Part shown: piece by piece, positions 24,167 through 33,053 of the stretch
How the letters are laid out: each line of letters opens with the position of its first letter
Position numbering within the stretch: the first letter of the stretch is position 1
Source of the DNA: Belnapia sp. F-4-1
Lineage (GTDB): Bacteria; Pseudomonadota; Alphaproteobacteria; Acetobacterales; Acetobacteraceae
Assembly: GCF_000802185.1 (NCBI RefSeq)
Contig: NZ_KN676113.1
Span: forward strand, 3,200,856-3,264,855
Direction of reading: 5' to 3'
DNA: 64,000 nt
The notes under the pieces: generated by a model
What the model was told of the DNA's origin: nothing
Databases searched by the model: none
What the model saw: the letters and a program-made list of their open reading frames with translations, nothing else
Made by a program: the position numbers and the translations under genes

Positions 24167-25147
24167 TCATCCGGCCGTGCCGCTACCCTGGATTTCCGTG
24201 CGGTCGAAACGGAAATCGAGGTTGCAGAACTCGCAGGTCATGGTGATCGCGCCATCCTCCTGCGCCATGTGATCCAGATCCTCCTGGCCGAACCGGGAAA
24301 GCACGCCAGCCAGGCGCGAGCGCGAGCAGCGGCAGCCATAGGAGAGAGGCCGCGGACGGTCCACCTCCAGCCCCTCCAGGTGGAAGAGCCGATGCAGCAG
24401 GGTCTGGGAGGGCAGGGCGTCGTCCAGCAATTCGGCATCGGTGAGGGTGCCGACCAGGGCGAGGGCGGTGCGCCAGGCTTCCTCCTGCGCTGCCTCGTCC
24501 AGCTCGGGGCCGATGCCGCCCGTGCCGGCGACCTTCTCCATGATGAGCGCGGAGGCGCGCCAGCCCGCCTCGGTGCGGTCGCAGGCGAGGCGCACATGGG
24601 CACGGAGCTGTTCCGAGGTCTCGAAGTAGTGGCCGGTCATCGCCGCAAGGGTCAGGCCATGGATCTCGACGATGCCCTGGTACCGGTCCATGTCCGGCCC
24701 CTGGTCCGCGGTGAAGGCGAGGTAGCCGCGCCCGAGCAGCGCCGCGGCATCGCCGACCGGGTCCTTGGCCAGCAGCTTCGTCAGCGCGGTCATGTCCGCG
24801 CGGGCATAGCCGCGCAGCGCGCCGGCCTCGGTGCAGTCGGCGAGCAGCATGGAGACCGGGCCGTCGCCCTTGGCCTGGAGCGAGAAGCTGCCCTTGAATT
24901 TCAGCGCACCGGCGAGGCCGGCGGTCAGCGCCAGCGCCTCCCCTGCAAGGCGGGTGACGGTGGGGTGATTCTCGTGCCGGGTCAGCAGCGCATCGGCGAG
25001 CGGGCCGAGGCGGATCAGCCGGCCACGCACCGGCTTGTCAACCAAGTGGAAGGGCAGGATGCCGCGCGGGACGATGATATCCGGCACCGGGGGCCGGTCA
25101 TGCTGGAGGAAGTCGGGCGTCGAGGAGGGTTGGGTCGGGTCAGGCAA
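24167..25147 (-). CDS. hslO: Redox-regulated chaperone Hsp33
   Basis: A 326-residue holdase chaperone. The C-terminal redox switch is visible as GCRCSRSR and TCEFCN, i.e. the CxC and CxxC pair that binds zinc when reduced and forms disulfides on oxidation. The N-terminal domain contains FKGSFSLQAKGDGPVSMLLAD, typical of Hsp33. It follows argF by 70 bases; an argD-argF-hslO order recurs in many alphaproteobacteria as I recall. It acts in the cytosol, protecting unfolded proteins during oxidative stress. Confidence 0.96.
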   Translation of the reverse strand: MPDPTQPSSTPDFLQHDRPPVPDIIVPRGILPFHLVDKPVRGRLIRLGPLADALLTRHENHPTVTRLAGEALALTAGLAGALKFKGSFSLQAKGDGPVSMLLADCTEAGALRGYARADMTALTKLLAKDPVGDAAALLGRGYLAFTADQGPDMDRYQGIVEIHGLTLAAMTGHYFETSEQLRAHVRLACDRTEAGWRASALIMEKVAGTGGIGPELDEAAQEEAWRTALALVGTLTDAELLDDALPSQTLLHRLFHLEGLEVDRPRPLSYGCRCSRSRLAGVLSRFGQEDLDHMAQEDGAITMTCEFCNLDFRFDRTEIQGSGTAG

Positions 25148-25217
25148 CGTCGGGAACCTTGGTGCTTCGGCCCCATAGATAGGGGCGCGGATGGGCCACG
25201 CCCACCCGCCGCGCCGA

Positions 25218-26174
25218 TCAGCCTGCGCCGAGCGCCCAGAGCAGCACGCCCTTCTGGGCGTGGAGCCGGTTCTCTGCCTCGTCGAAGACGACGCTCTGCG
25301 GCCCGTCGATCACTTCCGCCGCCACCTCCTCGCCGCGGTGGGCGGGGAGGCAATGCTGGAAGATCGCGTCCGGCGCCGCATGGCGCATCAGCTCCGGTGT
25401 CACCTGGTAGGGGGAAAGGAGGTTGTGGCGATTGGGGCCGGCGCCGTCATCGCCAGTCTCGTCATTCATCGAGACCCAGGCATCGGTGACGACACAGCGG
25501 GCGCCGCGGACGGCCTCCACTGGGTCGTCGGTGAGCTCGATGGCCGCACCCTGGGCGCGGGCCCAGTCGACCACCCATTGCGGCGGACGCAGCTCGGGCG
25601 GCGTCGCCAGGCGCAGGGTGAAGCCGAAGCGGGCGGCGGCCTGGATGAAGCTTTGCGCCACGTTGTTGCCGTCGCCGACCCAGGCCACGACCTGGCCGGC
25701 GATCGGGCCGCGATGCTCCTCGAAGGTGAGCACATCGGCCATGAGCTGGCAGGGATGCGAAATGTCCGTCAGCCCGTTGATCACCGGCACGGTCGCATGC
25801 GCCGCCATCTCGCGGATGCGGTTCACGTCATGCGTGCGCATCATGATGGCGTCGACATAGCGGGAAAGGACCTTCGCCGTGTCGCTCAGCTCCTCGCCGC
25901 GGGAGGACTGCATGTCCCGCGCATTGAGGAAGACGACGTCGCCGCCGAGTTGGCGGATGCCGACCTCGAAGCTGACGCGGGTCCGGGTCGAGGGCTTCTC
26001 GAAGATCAGCGCCACGGTCTTGCCGGCGAGCGGCCGGGCGCCGAGGCCGCGCTTGGTTTGGGCGGCGAGGTCGAGCATGCGGCGCAGCGTCGCCGGCTCG
26101 AAATCCATTAGCTCGAGGAAGTGGCGGGGGGCCTGTTCCCCCCCGCCGGCCATGGGCTTCAAGGCAGCACTCAT
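25218..26174 (-). CDS. argF: Ornithine carbamoyltransferase
   Basis: A 318-residue enzyme making citrulline from ornithine and carbamoyl phosphate. The carbamoyl-phosphate loop is [12 protein letters not shown], the further HPCQ is present in [10 protein letters not shown], and the ornithine-side [10 protein letters not shown] is seen near the C-terminus. The ATG at 26174 overlaps the argD stop by 4 bases (ATGA), and the N-terminus [12 protein letters not shown] may be variable. A far longer ORF in the same frame is read through the argD region and is not coding. Confidence 0.96.
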   Translation of the reverse strand: MSAALKPMAGGGEQAPRHFLELMDFEPATLRRMLDLAAQTKRGLGARPLAGKTVALIFEKPSTRTRVSFEVGIRQLGGDVVFLNARDMQSSRGEELSDTAKVLSRYVDAIMMRTHDVNRIREMAAHATVPVINGLTDISHPCQLMADVLTFEEHRGPIAGQVVAWVGDGNNVAQSFIQAAARFGFTLRLATPPELRPPQWVVDWARAQGAAIELTDDPVEAVRGARCVVTDAWVSMNDETGDDGAGPNRHNLLSPYQVTPELMRHAAPDAIFQHCLPAHRGEEVAAEVIDGPQSVVFDEAENRLHAQKGVLLWALGAG

Positions 26175-27373
26175 TTCGCGGCGTCCCGGGCCTTGCTCGG
26201 CGTGCAGCGCAGGCAGGCGCGGTCGAGCAGGCGCAGCGCCTCGTCGGCTTCCGCCTCGGTGATGATGAGCGGCGGCGCGAGGCGCAGCACGTTCATCCCG
26301 GCGGCGACGGTCAGCAGGCCTTCCGCGGCCGCGGCGTTCTGCATCTCGCCGTTGCTGACCTCCGGCCGCAGCTTGAGGCCGACCAGCAGGCCGGCGCCCT
26401 GGACGCCTTCGGCCACCGCCGGGTGGCGATGGGCGAGTTCGAGAAGGCCGCGCCACAGGTGCCGGGCCACGCGGTCCACGCCGTCGAGGAAGCCGGGGGC
26501 GAGGATGACGTCCAGCACCGCATTGCCGGCGGCGCAGGCCAGCGGGTTGCCGCCATAGGTGCTGCCATGGGTGCCGGGCTTGAGGTACTGCGCGACCCGC
26601 TCCTTCGCCAGGATGGCGCCGAGCGGGAAGCCGCCGCCGATGCCCTTGGCCGAGGACATGACATCCGGCTCGATCCCGGCCCACTGATGGGCCCAGAGCT
26701 TGCCGGAGCGGCCCATGCCGGTCTGCACCTCGTCGAGCGCGAGGAGGATGCCGAACTCGTCGGCCGCGGCGCGGAGCTGGCGGAGGAAGTCGAGCGAGGC
26801 CGGGCGCACGCCGCCCTCGCCCTGGATCGGCTCGACCATGATGGCCGCGGTGGTGCCGTCGATGGCGTCGCGCAGCGCGTTCATGTTGCCGAAGGGCACG
26901 TGCCTGAAGCCCTGCACTGCGGGGCCGAAGCCGGCGAGGTACTTCTCGTTGCCAGTCGCAGCGAGCGTCGCCAGGGTGCGGCCGTGGAATGCACCCTCGA
27001 AGCAGATGGTGACGAAGCGCTCCGGATGGCCCTGTTCCGCATGGTATTTGCGGACGGCCTTGATCATCCCCTCGTTCGCCTCGGCGCCCGAGTTGCAGAA
27101 GAAGACGCTGTCGGCGAAGGAGGTCTCGACCAGCCGCGACGCCAGCTTCTCGGCCTGCGGGATGCGGTAGAGGTTCGAGGTGTGCATCACCCGCGCCGCC
27201 TGCTCGGCGATGGCCTGCACCAGGTGCGGATGGGCATGGCCGATGGAGGCGGTGGCGATGCCGGAGCCGAAATCGAGGAATCGTCGGCCGTCCCCGGTCC
27301 ACAGCCAGGCGCCCTCGCCCCGCTCGAAAGCGAGGTCGGCGCGGTTGTAGGTGGGCATCAGGGACGGGATCAC
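26171..27373 (-). CDS. argD: Acetylornithine aminotransferase
   Basis: A 400-residue class III PLP aminotransferase of arginine synthesis (acetylornithine to acetylglutamate semialdehyde), possibly also acting on succinyl-diaminopimelate. The PLP-Lys is in [14 protein letters not shown]; the substrate-phosphate region includes [14 protein letters not shown] and [14 protein letters not shown]. Start 27373 ATG gives the typical N-terminus [20 protein letters not shown]. It is the first gene of argD-argF-hslO. Confidence 0.95.
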   Translation of the reverse strand: MIPSLMPTYNRADLAFERGEGAWLWTGDGRRFLDFGSGIATASIGHAHPHLVQAIAEQAARVMHTSNLYRIPQAEKLASRLVETSFADSVFFCNSGAEANEGMIKAVRKYHAEQGHPERFVTICFEGAFHGRTLATLAATGNEKYLAGFGPAVQGFRHVPFGNMNALRDAIDGTTAAIMVEPIQGEGGVRPASLDFLRQLRAAADEFGILLALDEVQTGMGRSGKLWAHQWAGIEPDVMSSAKGIGGGFPLGAILAKERVAQYLKPGTHGSTYGGNPLACAAGNAVLDVILAPGFLDGVDRVARHLWRGLLELAHRHPAVAEGVQGAGLLVGLKLRPEVSNGEMQNAAAAEGLLTVAAGMNVLRLAPPLIITEAEADEALRLLDRACLRCTPSKARDAAK

Positions 27374-27497
27374 GAGGTCATCGACTCCAGACTTCTCCCC
27401 TGGCCCGCGCGGATCGCGTGCCCTTTGGAGAGAAGCCGCGGATTTGGCCGCAATCGGGCCGCGCCGTCAAACCGTCCTGGATGAAATTTGCAGCCAT

Positions 27498-27522
27498 GGC
27501 GGGGGAATTGGCTTCCCCCGCC
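27498..27522 (-). terminator. Hairpin after the PRC-barrel gene
   Basis: A 10-bp perfect stem (GGCGGGGGAA / TTCCCCCGCC) with a five-base loop, 11 bases beyond the stop of the minus-strand PRC-barrel gene. There is no clean T-tract on the minus strand. It separates this gene from argD. Confidence 0.6.
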
Positions 27523-27532
27523 CGCAGGCCGG

Positions 27533-28210
27533 TCAGCCGCGGCGTTCGGGCTGGCCCTCGTAGGTGAAGGTCGGAAGGCTGCCGAGGCTCTCCTTGGTGG
27601 CGCCAGCCAGCGTCCAGCGGCCATTGCTGTTGGCGGCCATGTTCAGCCGGTCATAGGGCACCGCGACGAGCTTGGCGCCGATGCCGAGGAAGCCGCCGAC
27701 CGAGATCACGGCCACCGGGGCGCTGCCGCCGGGCGGGATCAGGATGTCGTCGATCTCGCCGATGCTCTCGTTGTTCTCGTTGTAGACGGCGGAGCCGATC
27801 ACCTTGCTGGCGCGGCGGCCGCTGCGCAGCGCGCTGCTGTCGACGGCAAGCGCGCCCGTGCTGGCGCCGGCCGTGGTGGAGGGCGCGGCGGCGGGGCGGT
27901 TGTTCTCCGGCTGGGCGCCGGTGGTGTTGGTGCCGAGGGCGCGGTCCACCGCACGGCCGGCGGCGGTGCCGGGCGGGTTGCCGGGCGTGCCGTCGGCCGG
28001 GGTGCGGTTGCCGGTGACGGCATCGGTGCTGCGCTGGGTGGCGGTGCTCGGCGGATTGCCGGGCGTGCCGTCGCGCGGCGCCGCCTGGGCGAGCAGGCCG
28101 CCGGAGGCATTGCGCGGCTCGCCCAGGGTCTGGCCCTGGGCCAGCACCGGGAGGGCGAGCAGCGCGGCGGCGGCGGTCATGGCGAGGAGGGAATCACGGG
28201 TCGTTCGCAT
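27533..28210 (-). CDS. PRC-barrel domain protein, exported
   Basis: A 225-residue protein with a signal peptide (SLLAMTAAAALLALPVLAQG), a low-complexity middle carrying two near-identical units (DGTPGNPPSTATQRSTD and DGTPGNPPGTAAGRAVD), and a C-terminal PRC-barrel (ASKVIGSAVYNENNESIGEIDDILIPPGG through VPYDRLNM). PRC barrels bind RNA or proteins and are common in small alphaproteobacterial envelope proteins. The start 28210 gives the signal peptide; the longer upstream ORF is not coding. No partner is evident. A strong hairpin follows. Confidence 0.82.
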   Translation of the reverse strand: MRTTRDSLLAMTAAAALLALPVLAQGQTLGEPRNASGGLLAQAAPRDGTPGNPPSTATQRSTDAVTGNRTPADGTPGNPPGTAAGRAVDRALGTNTTGAQPENNRPAAAPSTTAGASTGALAVDSSALRSGRRASKVIGSAVYNENNESIGEIDDILIPPGGSAPVAVISVGGFLGIGAKLVAVPYDRLNMAANSNGRWTLAGATKESLGSLPTFTYEGQPERRG

Positions 28211-28349
28211 GGGCGGCGTCACCTTTTTTGCTTGGCCCGGCGGACCGGGTTGGGCCAGGGAAACGCCGCCGAACGAGACGTGGTTGCCTCGGTGGCGCAG
28301 CCGCGACGGTGACAACCCAGGGCTGTGATGGCCGGGGCTGCGATCCGGC

Positions 28350-28805
28350 TTAGACCGGGTCGCCGGTTTCCGCGGCCAGGCCGGCGGCCTCGATGCCGGC
28401 GACTGCGCAGACCTCGTCCTGGGCGGAGACGTCGCCGCTGATGCCGACCGCGCCGAGGATGAGGCCGGAGGAATCGCAGGCCAGCACGCCTCCCTGGACC
28501 GGCACGGCCTTGCCGCCGGAGAGGTCCGACAGGGCATTCATGAAGCCCTGCATCGACTGGGCGCGGCGGGCCAGCTCACGGCCGCCGAGGCCCAGCGCCA
28601 GGGTGCCATGGGCCTTGCCCTCGGCGATCTCGAGGCGGAGCAGGGAGGCGCCGTCCTCGCGCTGCACCGCCTTCACCTGGCCCCCGGCATCAAGGACGAC
28701 GACGGTGAGCGGCAGCAGGTTCAGTTCCCGCCCCTTGGCCAGGGCTGCGGCGATGATGGCATTGGCCTGGGCGAGGGTGAGGCCATTGGTCGGGTAGCGG
28801 GCCAT
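28350..28805 (-). CDS. GlcG/HbpS family heme-binding-like protein
   Basis: A 151-residue protein of the GlcG/HbpS (DUF336) fold. The N-terminal LTLAQANAIIAAALAKGREL and the core VVVLDAGGQVKAVQREDGAS and GGVLACDSSGLILGAVGISGD match the family. Members bind heme or small ligands; some are secreted, but no signal peptide is seen here, so it should be cytosolic. It shares strand with the downstream PRC-barrel gene; the 139-base gap makes operon membership uncertain. Confidence 0.85.
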   Translation of the reverse strand: MARYPTNGLTLAQANAIIAAALAKGRELNLLPLTVVVLDAGGQVKAVQREDGASLLRLEIAEGKAHGTLALGLGGRELARRAQSMQGFMNALSDLSGGKAVPVQGGVLACDSSGLILGAVGISGDVSAQDEVCAVAGIEAAGLAAETGDPV

Positions 28806-28895
28806 GTTGGGGTTCTCCGGTCGTGGTCGCCCCTGCCTATGCCCGGCCGGAGGGAGGTTCGCCAGCCCCGGCGGGATCGTGGCAGAGTGCCGCGC

Positions 28896-29480
28896 ATGAC
28901 GAAGGAGAAGGCCAGGCGCCAGCCCATCCCCGCCGGACCGCCGCCGGACGAGGCCAAGTTACGCGAGGCGGCGCTCGTCCATCTCGCCCGCTTCGCCGCA
29001 ACGGAGGTCGGCCTGCGGCGGGTGCTGGAGCGCAAGGTGGACCGCTGGGCGCGGCGGGCCGAGGCGGAGGGACTGGACACCACGCTCGCAGCCGGGGCGC
29101 GGGCGCTGGCGGCGCAGGTAGCGCGGCAGATGGTGACGCTCGGCGCCGTGGACGACGCAGCCTTCGCCATGGCGCGGGCGCGGCGGCTGGCCAAGGCGGG
29201 CCGGTCGCGGCGCGCGATCGCGGCGCATCTCGCCGGCAAGGGTGTGGCACGAGAGGTGGCGGCCGCGGCACTGCCGGAGGAGGAGCTGGACGCCGCGCTG
29301 GCGCAGTGCCGGCGCCGGCGCATCGGCCCCTTCGCGCCGGCGCCGATGGAGCGGGAGGCGCGCCTGAAGGCGATGGGCGCGCTGGCGCGGGCCGGATTTG
29401 GGCGGGATGTGGCGGAGGCGGCGCTCGACATGGCCCCGGAGGAGGCGGCAGAGCGCCTTTTTCGGCTGAAGCAGGGCTAG
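28896..29480 (+). CDS. recX: Regulatory protein RecX
   Basis: A 194-residue RecX protein, which modulates RecA filament activity. It is almost all helical with the usual three tandem three-helix units: LREAALVHLARFAATEVGLRRVL, LGAVDDAAFAMARARRLAKAG, and LARAGFGRDVAEAALD. Start ATG at 28896. No recA gene is in the window. Its TAG stop is shared with that of the convergent lipoprotein gene inside one CTAG (29477-29480). Confidence 0.88.
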   Translation: MTKEKARRQPIPAGPPPDEAKLREAALVHLARFAATEVGLRRVLERKVDRWARRAEAEGLDTTLAAGARALAAQVARQMVTLGAVDDAAFAMARARRLAKAGRSRRAIAAHLAGKGVAREVAAAALPEEELDAALAQCRRRRIGPFAPAPMEREARLKAMGALARAGFGRDVAEAALDMAPEEAAERLFRLKQG

Positions 29481-29848
29481 CCGGCCTTCAGCCCCGCATC
29501 CTCCACGCGGATGGTGCCGGTGGTGCAGGGATCGACCCTGCGCAGCTCGGCGGTGCGGCCATCTGCCCAGACCACGCGCAGATCCTGTGCTCCCGGGGCG
29601 GTCGGGCGGTAGCGGGCGCTGCGGCCGGGGCGCAGCACCTCCTGCCCGAGCCGGTCGCTGCCCCAGCCTTCCAGCGAAAGCCGGGCGAGGAACAGGCGGT
29701 CCACCGTGCGGGAGGAAACGTTGACGACCTGCATCTCGCCCGCGCAGCCGCCTCGGGCCGGCGCCTCGGCCATGCTTCGGTCCGGCGGCGGGGAGCATGC
29801 GGCAAGGCCGAGGGCGAGGGTGATGGAAGCCAGGGCGCGTCCCGGCAT
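29477..29848 (-). CDS. Small lipoprotein, tandem paralogue A
   Basis: A 123-residue lipoprotein (signal SITLALGLAAC, Cys18). The mature part has AGEMQVVNVSSRTVDRLFLA, WGSDRLGQEVLRPG and a C-terminal Cys (VDPCTTGTIRVED). The pattern N-x-(S/T)...(L)F...WG-x-D-xLG...G matches a small exported family in alphaproteobacteria that I recognise only by pattern; function unknown. The neighbouring gene 29914-30249 shares the same pattern, so the two are a tandem duplication. Its end overlaps recX by 4 bases. Confidence 0.72.
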   Translation of the reverse strand: MPGRALASITLALGLAACSPPPDRSMAEAPARGGCAGEMQVVNVSSRTVDRLFLARLSLEGWGSDRLGQEVLRPGRSARYRPTAPGAQDLRVVWADGRTAELRRVDPCTTGTIRVEDAGLKAG

Positions 29849-29913
29849 GCCGGCGGGTCCTCAATGGAGGCCGCGACGATACGTTGGTGGACCGGGCGGC
29901 GGCAAGCGATGCT

Positions 29914-30249
29914 TCAATCTGCGGTTGCTACGTCGTCCCGGATGATGATGCGGCGGGCGTGACAGCCATTGATGCCGCCGAGCTCGATCGCCCGGCCGGT
30001 CACCCAGACCGCCCGCAGCCGCCAGGGGCCGGGGCCGTCGAAGGTGAGGGGCATCCGCCCTGCGGCCGCCAGGGCGGGCGCCTGGCCGAGCAGGTCCGGG
30101 CCCCAGTCCGGCCCGGAGGCGAGGAAGAGTTGCTCGATGGCGAGGGAGGAGGCGTTCTCCACCGCCGCCCCGGCCGGCCCGCAGGCGCGCCCGCCGCCGG
30201 TGCAGCCCGCCAGCGCCGCCAGCAGGGCGAGGGTCGCAAGGTGGCGCAT
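29914..30249 (-). CDS. Small lipoprotein, tandem paralogue B
   Basis: A 111-residue lipoprotein (signal LATLALLAALAGC, Cys16). The mature core ENASSLAIEQLFLASGPDWG, DLLGQAPALAAAGRMPL and VTGRAIELGGINGCHARRII parallels paralogue A at 29477-29848 (same order of LFLA, WG-D-LGQ and a late Cys). The ATG overlaps the amidase stop by one base (TGATG), so it is coupled to the amidase gene. Function unknown. It is too small and divergent for a firm family name. Confidence 0.68.
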   Translation of the reverse strand: MRHLATLALLAALAGCTGGGRACGPAGAAVENASSLAIEQLFLASGPDWGPDLLGQAPALAAAGRMPLTFDGPGPWRLRAVWVTGRAIELGGINGCHARRIIIRDDVATAD

Positions 30250-31646
30250 CAGGCCGGGTCGATGGGGGAGGGCGGGGTGCCGCCGGCCTCGATCGCCTCG
30301 GCGGCGGCGAGCAGGATATCCTCCCGGTAGCGGCCGGCGACGAGCTGCACGCCGACCGGCGCCGTGCCCGCGAGGCCGGTGCTGACGGCGAGGCCGGGCA
30401 GGCTCAGCACCGGCAGGCCCACCTGGGGGAGCTGGGCGGCGATGACGCGCTGGAAGCCCTCGAAGCTCTCCACATCCGCATGGTCGGGGAAGGGCAGGGC
30501 GCCGGAGACGGGCATCAGCGCCACCGGGTAGCGCTCGAGGAAGAGCAGCCATTCGCGCAGCAGGGTGAGGCGGCGCTGGAGCGCGTCCTGGAAGGCGTCG
30601 AGATCGGGGGCGGGGCTGAGCCGCTCCATAAAGCCGTAGACGGCAAGCGCATCCGGATCGGCCTCGCGGGCAATGGCCGTGTTGCCGCCGCGGCGCATCT
30701 CGGCGAGCCATAGCGTCGCCTGGAGGCGGGCGCATTCGCCGAGCGGAGGGAGGGCATCCACCTCCTCCACCTGCCAGCCGGCGGCGACGAGGCGGGCTGC
30801 GGCGTCGTGCAAGGCCCGGACGATGGCCGGATCGACCGGCATGCCCTCGGGGGCGATGCAGAGGGCGGCGCGCTTCGGATAGGCCGGGCCTTCGAGGGGC
30901 GCCGGGGTCCACCAGGGGTCGCGCGCATCGGCGGCGCTCATCGCGGCGAGGCCGAGGCGGAGATCGGCGATGCTGCGGGCGAGCGGGCCGGAAACGGCCA
31001 TCAGCTGGCCGCCGATGAAGCGGTCGGCCGCGGAGGCATTCCAGGCGGGGATGCGGCCGAGGGTCGGGCGCAGGCCATGGATGCCGCAGGCATAGGCCGG
31101 GTAGCGGATGGAGCCGCCGATATCCGTGCCATGACCGATGGCGCCGACGCCCGCCGCGGTGGCCGCTGCCGCGCCGCCGGAGGAGCCGCCGGGAGTGAGC
31201 GCCGGGTCGCGCGGGTTGCGCGTCGCGCCGTGCAGCGAATTGCGGGTGAACCAGCGGAGCGAGAAGGCCGGGGTGTTGGTGCGGCCGAGGATGACGGCGC
31301 CGGCCCGCCTGAGATTGGCGACGACGGGGCTGTCCTGCGTGGCCACCAGCCCCTCCTGCAGCCGGAGGCCGTTGGTGGTGGGCCAACCCTCCTGGTCCGC
31401 ATTCACCTTCACCGTGACCGGCACGCCGGCGAGCGAGCCCGGGTCCTCGCCGCGGCCCAGCGCGGCGTCCACCGCATCGGCGGCGGCCAGCGCCGCGGCC
31501 GGGTCATGGGCGATGACGGCGTTGATCCTGGGGTTGACCGCATCGAGCCGGGCGAGGGCAGCGGCGGTGGCCTCGCGGGCCGAGGCCTCGCGCCGGCGGA
31601 TGCGGGCGGCGAGGTCGGTGGCGGTCAGCCGCCAGAGTTCGGTCAT
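30249..31646 (-). CDS. Amidase (amidase-signature family)
   Basis: A 465-residue amidase. The catalytic Lys is in GVPVTVKVNADQEGW, the Gly/Ser loop in TPGGSSGGAAAATAAG, and the nucleophile Ser in GTDIGGSIRYPAYACG. Residues after this (FRGLRPTLGRIP-like HGLRPTLGRIPAWNA) follow the family. It hydrolyses an unknown amide. Start at 31646 gives a normal N-terminus (TELWRLTATDLAARIRRREA). It differs clearly from the AtzE-like amidase at 5011-6405, and no AtzG partner is present. The gene is coupled to lipoprotein B downstream. Confidence 0.88.
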   Translation of the reverse strand: MTELWRLTATDLAARIRRREASAREATAAALARLDAVNPRINAVIAHDPAAALAAADAVDAALGRGEDPGSLAGVPVTVKVNADQEGWPTTNGLRLQEGLVATQDSPVVANLRRAGAVILGRTNTPAFSLRWFTRNSLHGATRNPRDPALTPGGSSGGAAAATAAGVGAIGHGTDIGGSIRYPAYACGIHGLRPTLGRIPAWNASAADRFIGGQLMAVSGPLARSIADLRLGLAAMSAADARDPWWTPAPLEGPAYPKRAALCIAPEGMPVDPAIVRALHDAAARLVAAGWQVEEVDALPPLGECARLQATLWLAEMRRGGNTAIAREADPDALAVYGFMERLSPAPDLDAFQDALQRRLTLLREWLLFLERYPVALMPVSGALPFPDHADVESFEGFQRVIAAQLPQVGLPVLSLPGLAVSTGLAGTAPVGVQLVAGRYREDILLAAAEAIEAGGTPPSPIDPA

Positions 31647-31698
31647 GCGGGGCTCCTGGTGCGAGGCGGCGGCACTGTTTCCCCGCCGCGCCGGCGGG

Positions 31699-32040
31699 TC
31701 AACCGGGGGCGCTGGCGAGCAGCAGGACGCCGCCGCAGATCAACCCGATCGCCGCCATCTTCTGGGGCCCGAGGCTCTCGCCGAACATCAGGTGGCCGAT
31801 CACGGCGACGGCCACGTAGCTGGCCGCGGTGCAGGGCAGGGCGATGCTCATCGGGATGCGGCGCAGCGCCACGATGTAGAGCAGCGCCGCACCGCCATAG
31901 GTGGCAAGGCCGATGATCGTCATCGGGCGGAAGAGCTGGGACAGGAAATGCCCCTCCGACACCGCGCCGGCCTTCAGCATGACCTGGCCGACAAGCGAGG
32001 TTGCGATGGCCAGCGCCAGCGCGGCCCAATAGGCGCTCAC
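31699..32040 (-). CDS. Small multidrug-resistance/EmrE-like membrane protein (ArnE/ArnF-like)
   Basis: A 113-residue protein with four membrane helices, starting AYWAALALAIATSLVGQVMLKAG and ending AAIGLICGGVLLLASA. It is of DMT/SMR type and of the size of ArnE/ArnF flippase subunits. It overlaps the upstream GT2 gene by 4 bases (its ATG is within the GT2 stop region). Together with the GT2 and a methyltransferase this suggests a lipid-linked sugar system, with this protein as a membrane transfer component. A drug-efflux role is an alternative. Confidence 0.72.
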   Translation of the reverse strand: MSAYWAALALAIATSLVGQVMLKAGAVSEGHFLSQLFRPMTIIGLATYGGAALLYIVALRRIPMSIALPCTAASYVAVAVIGHLMFGESLGPQKMAAIGLICGGVLLLASAPG

Positions 32041-33053
32041 TGGCCGCGTTCCTCCGGGATGCGGGGCGGCACCACCTCGCGCACCACCCCCTGCGGCTTG
32101 CCGTTGGCCGAAAGGAAGGCGCGGCCGACATACTCGCCGAGCACGCCGAGGATGAGGAACTGCACGCCGGCCAGCAGCAGCGTCGTCGTCATGGAAGAGG
32201 CCCAGCCGGAGGGCGTGCCGCTGCCTATCAGCGCTTCCACCACCACGGCGATGGCGCCGAGCAGGCCAAGGATGCCCATCGCCACGCCGGCCAGGATGGC
32301 GAGGCGGAGCGGCAGGATGGAGAAGTTGGTGGCGAGGTTCAGCCAGAGCAGGACCAGGCGCTTCAGCGTGTAGTTGGAGCGGCCCTCGGCGCGAGCGAGA
32401 TGCATCACCTCGATGCTGTCGATGCGCTGCGTCACCTGCATGACGAGCCCGTCCACATAGGGGTAGGGGCCACTGTAGCGGGCGACCTCGGCGACGACGA
32501 GGGCGCTCATGCAGCGGAAGGACGAGAGGTAGAGCCCCTTCGGCTTGTCGAGCAGCATGTCGGCGACGCCATTGGCGAAGCGGCTGCCGAGGTTGCGCCA
32601 GCCCTCGTGCTTCTTCTCGGCATAACGGGTGTAGACCACGTCCCAGCCGCCCAGGCGGGCGTGGTCGTAGAGCTTCAGCACCTCCTCCGGCGGGTTCTGC
32701 AGGTCGTCATCCATGGTGATGACGTAGGCGCCGCGGGCATGGCGGAGGCCGGTCATGACCGCGTTGTGCTCGCCGAAGTTGCGGGCATGCTCGACATAGG
32801 TCAGCGGGATCGTCGCCGTCGCGGCCAGCGCGCGGCACACCTCGCCGGAATTGTCCGGGCTGCCGTCGTTCACCAGCACCACCTCGAGCCCGCCGGCGGG
32901 GCGGAGCGCGGAAAGCGCCTCGACCAAGCGCCCGACCGTCGCGGCACCGCGATAGACCGGGACGACGATCGACAGGCCGACCGGACGGCCGGAAACCTCC
33001 GGCAGTGCCTGGGAAAGCTTCAGGTCCTCGAAACCCATAGCGGGAAACCTCAT
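32037..33053 (-). CDS. GT2 glycosyltransferase, undecaprenyl-phosphate sugar transferase type
   Basis: A 338-residue GT2 enzyme (DPM/ArnC-like). The GT-A core has LSIVVPVYRGAATVGRLVEA, the metal motif TMDDDLQNPPEE, and VMTGLRHARGAYV. The C-terminus has two membrane helices (LVLLWLNLATNFSILPLRLA and GLLGAIAVVVEALIG), and a third near SMTTTLLLAGVQFLILGVLG. It probably transfers a sugar or amino-sugar to undecaprenyl phosphate on the cytoplasmic face. Start 33053 overlaps the methyltransferase stop by ATGA. No ArnT-like acceptor transferase is in the window. Confidence 0.88.
   Translation of the reverse strand: MRFPAMGFEDLKLSQALPEVSGRPVGLSIVVPVYRGAATVGRLVEALSALRPAGGLEVVLVNDGSPDNSGEVCRALAATATIPLTYVEHARNFGEHNAVMTGLRHARGAYVITMDDDLQNPPEEVLKLYDHARLGGWDVVYTRYAEKKHEGWRNLGSRFANGVADMLLDKPKGLYLSSFRCMSALVVAEVARYSGPYPYVDGLVMQVTQRIDSIEVMHLARAEGRSNYTLKRLVLLWLNLATNFSILPLRLAILAGVAMGILGLLGAIAVVVEALIGSGTPSGWASSMTTTLLLAGVQFLILGVLGEYVGRAFLSANGKPQGVVREVVPPRIPEERGQ

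Noticed and set aside
27374-27497. Possible small gene or riboswitch upstream of argD
   Set aside because: Only short biased ORFs and no conserved aptamer-like structure; argD probably uses a simple promoter here.
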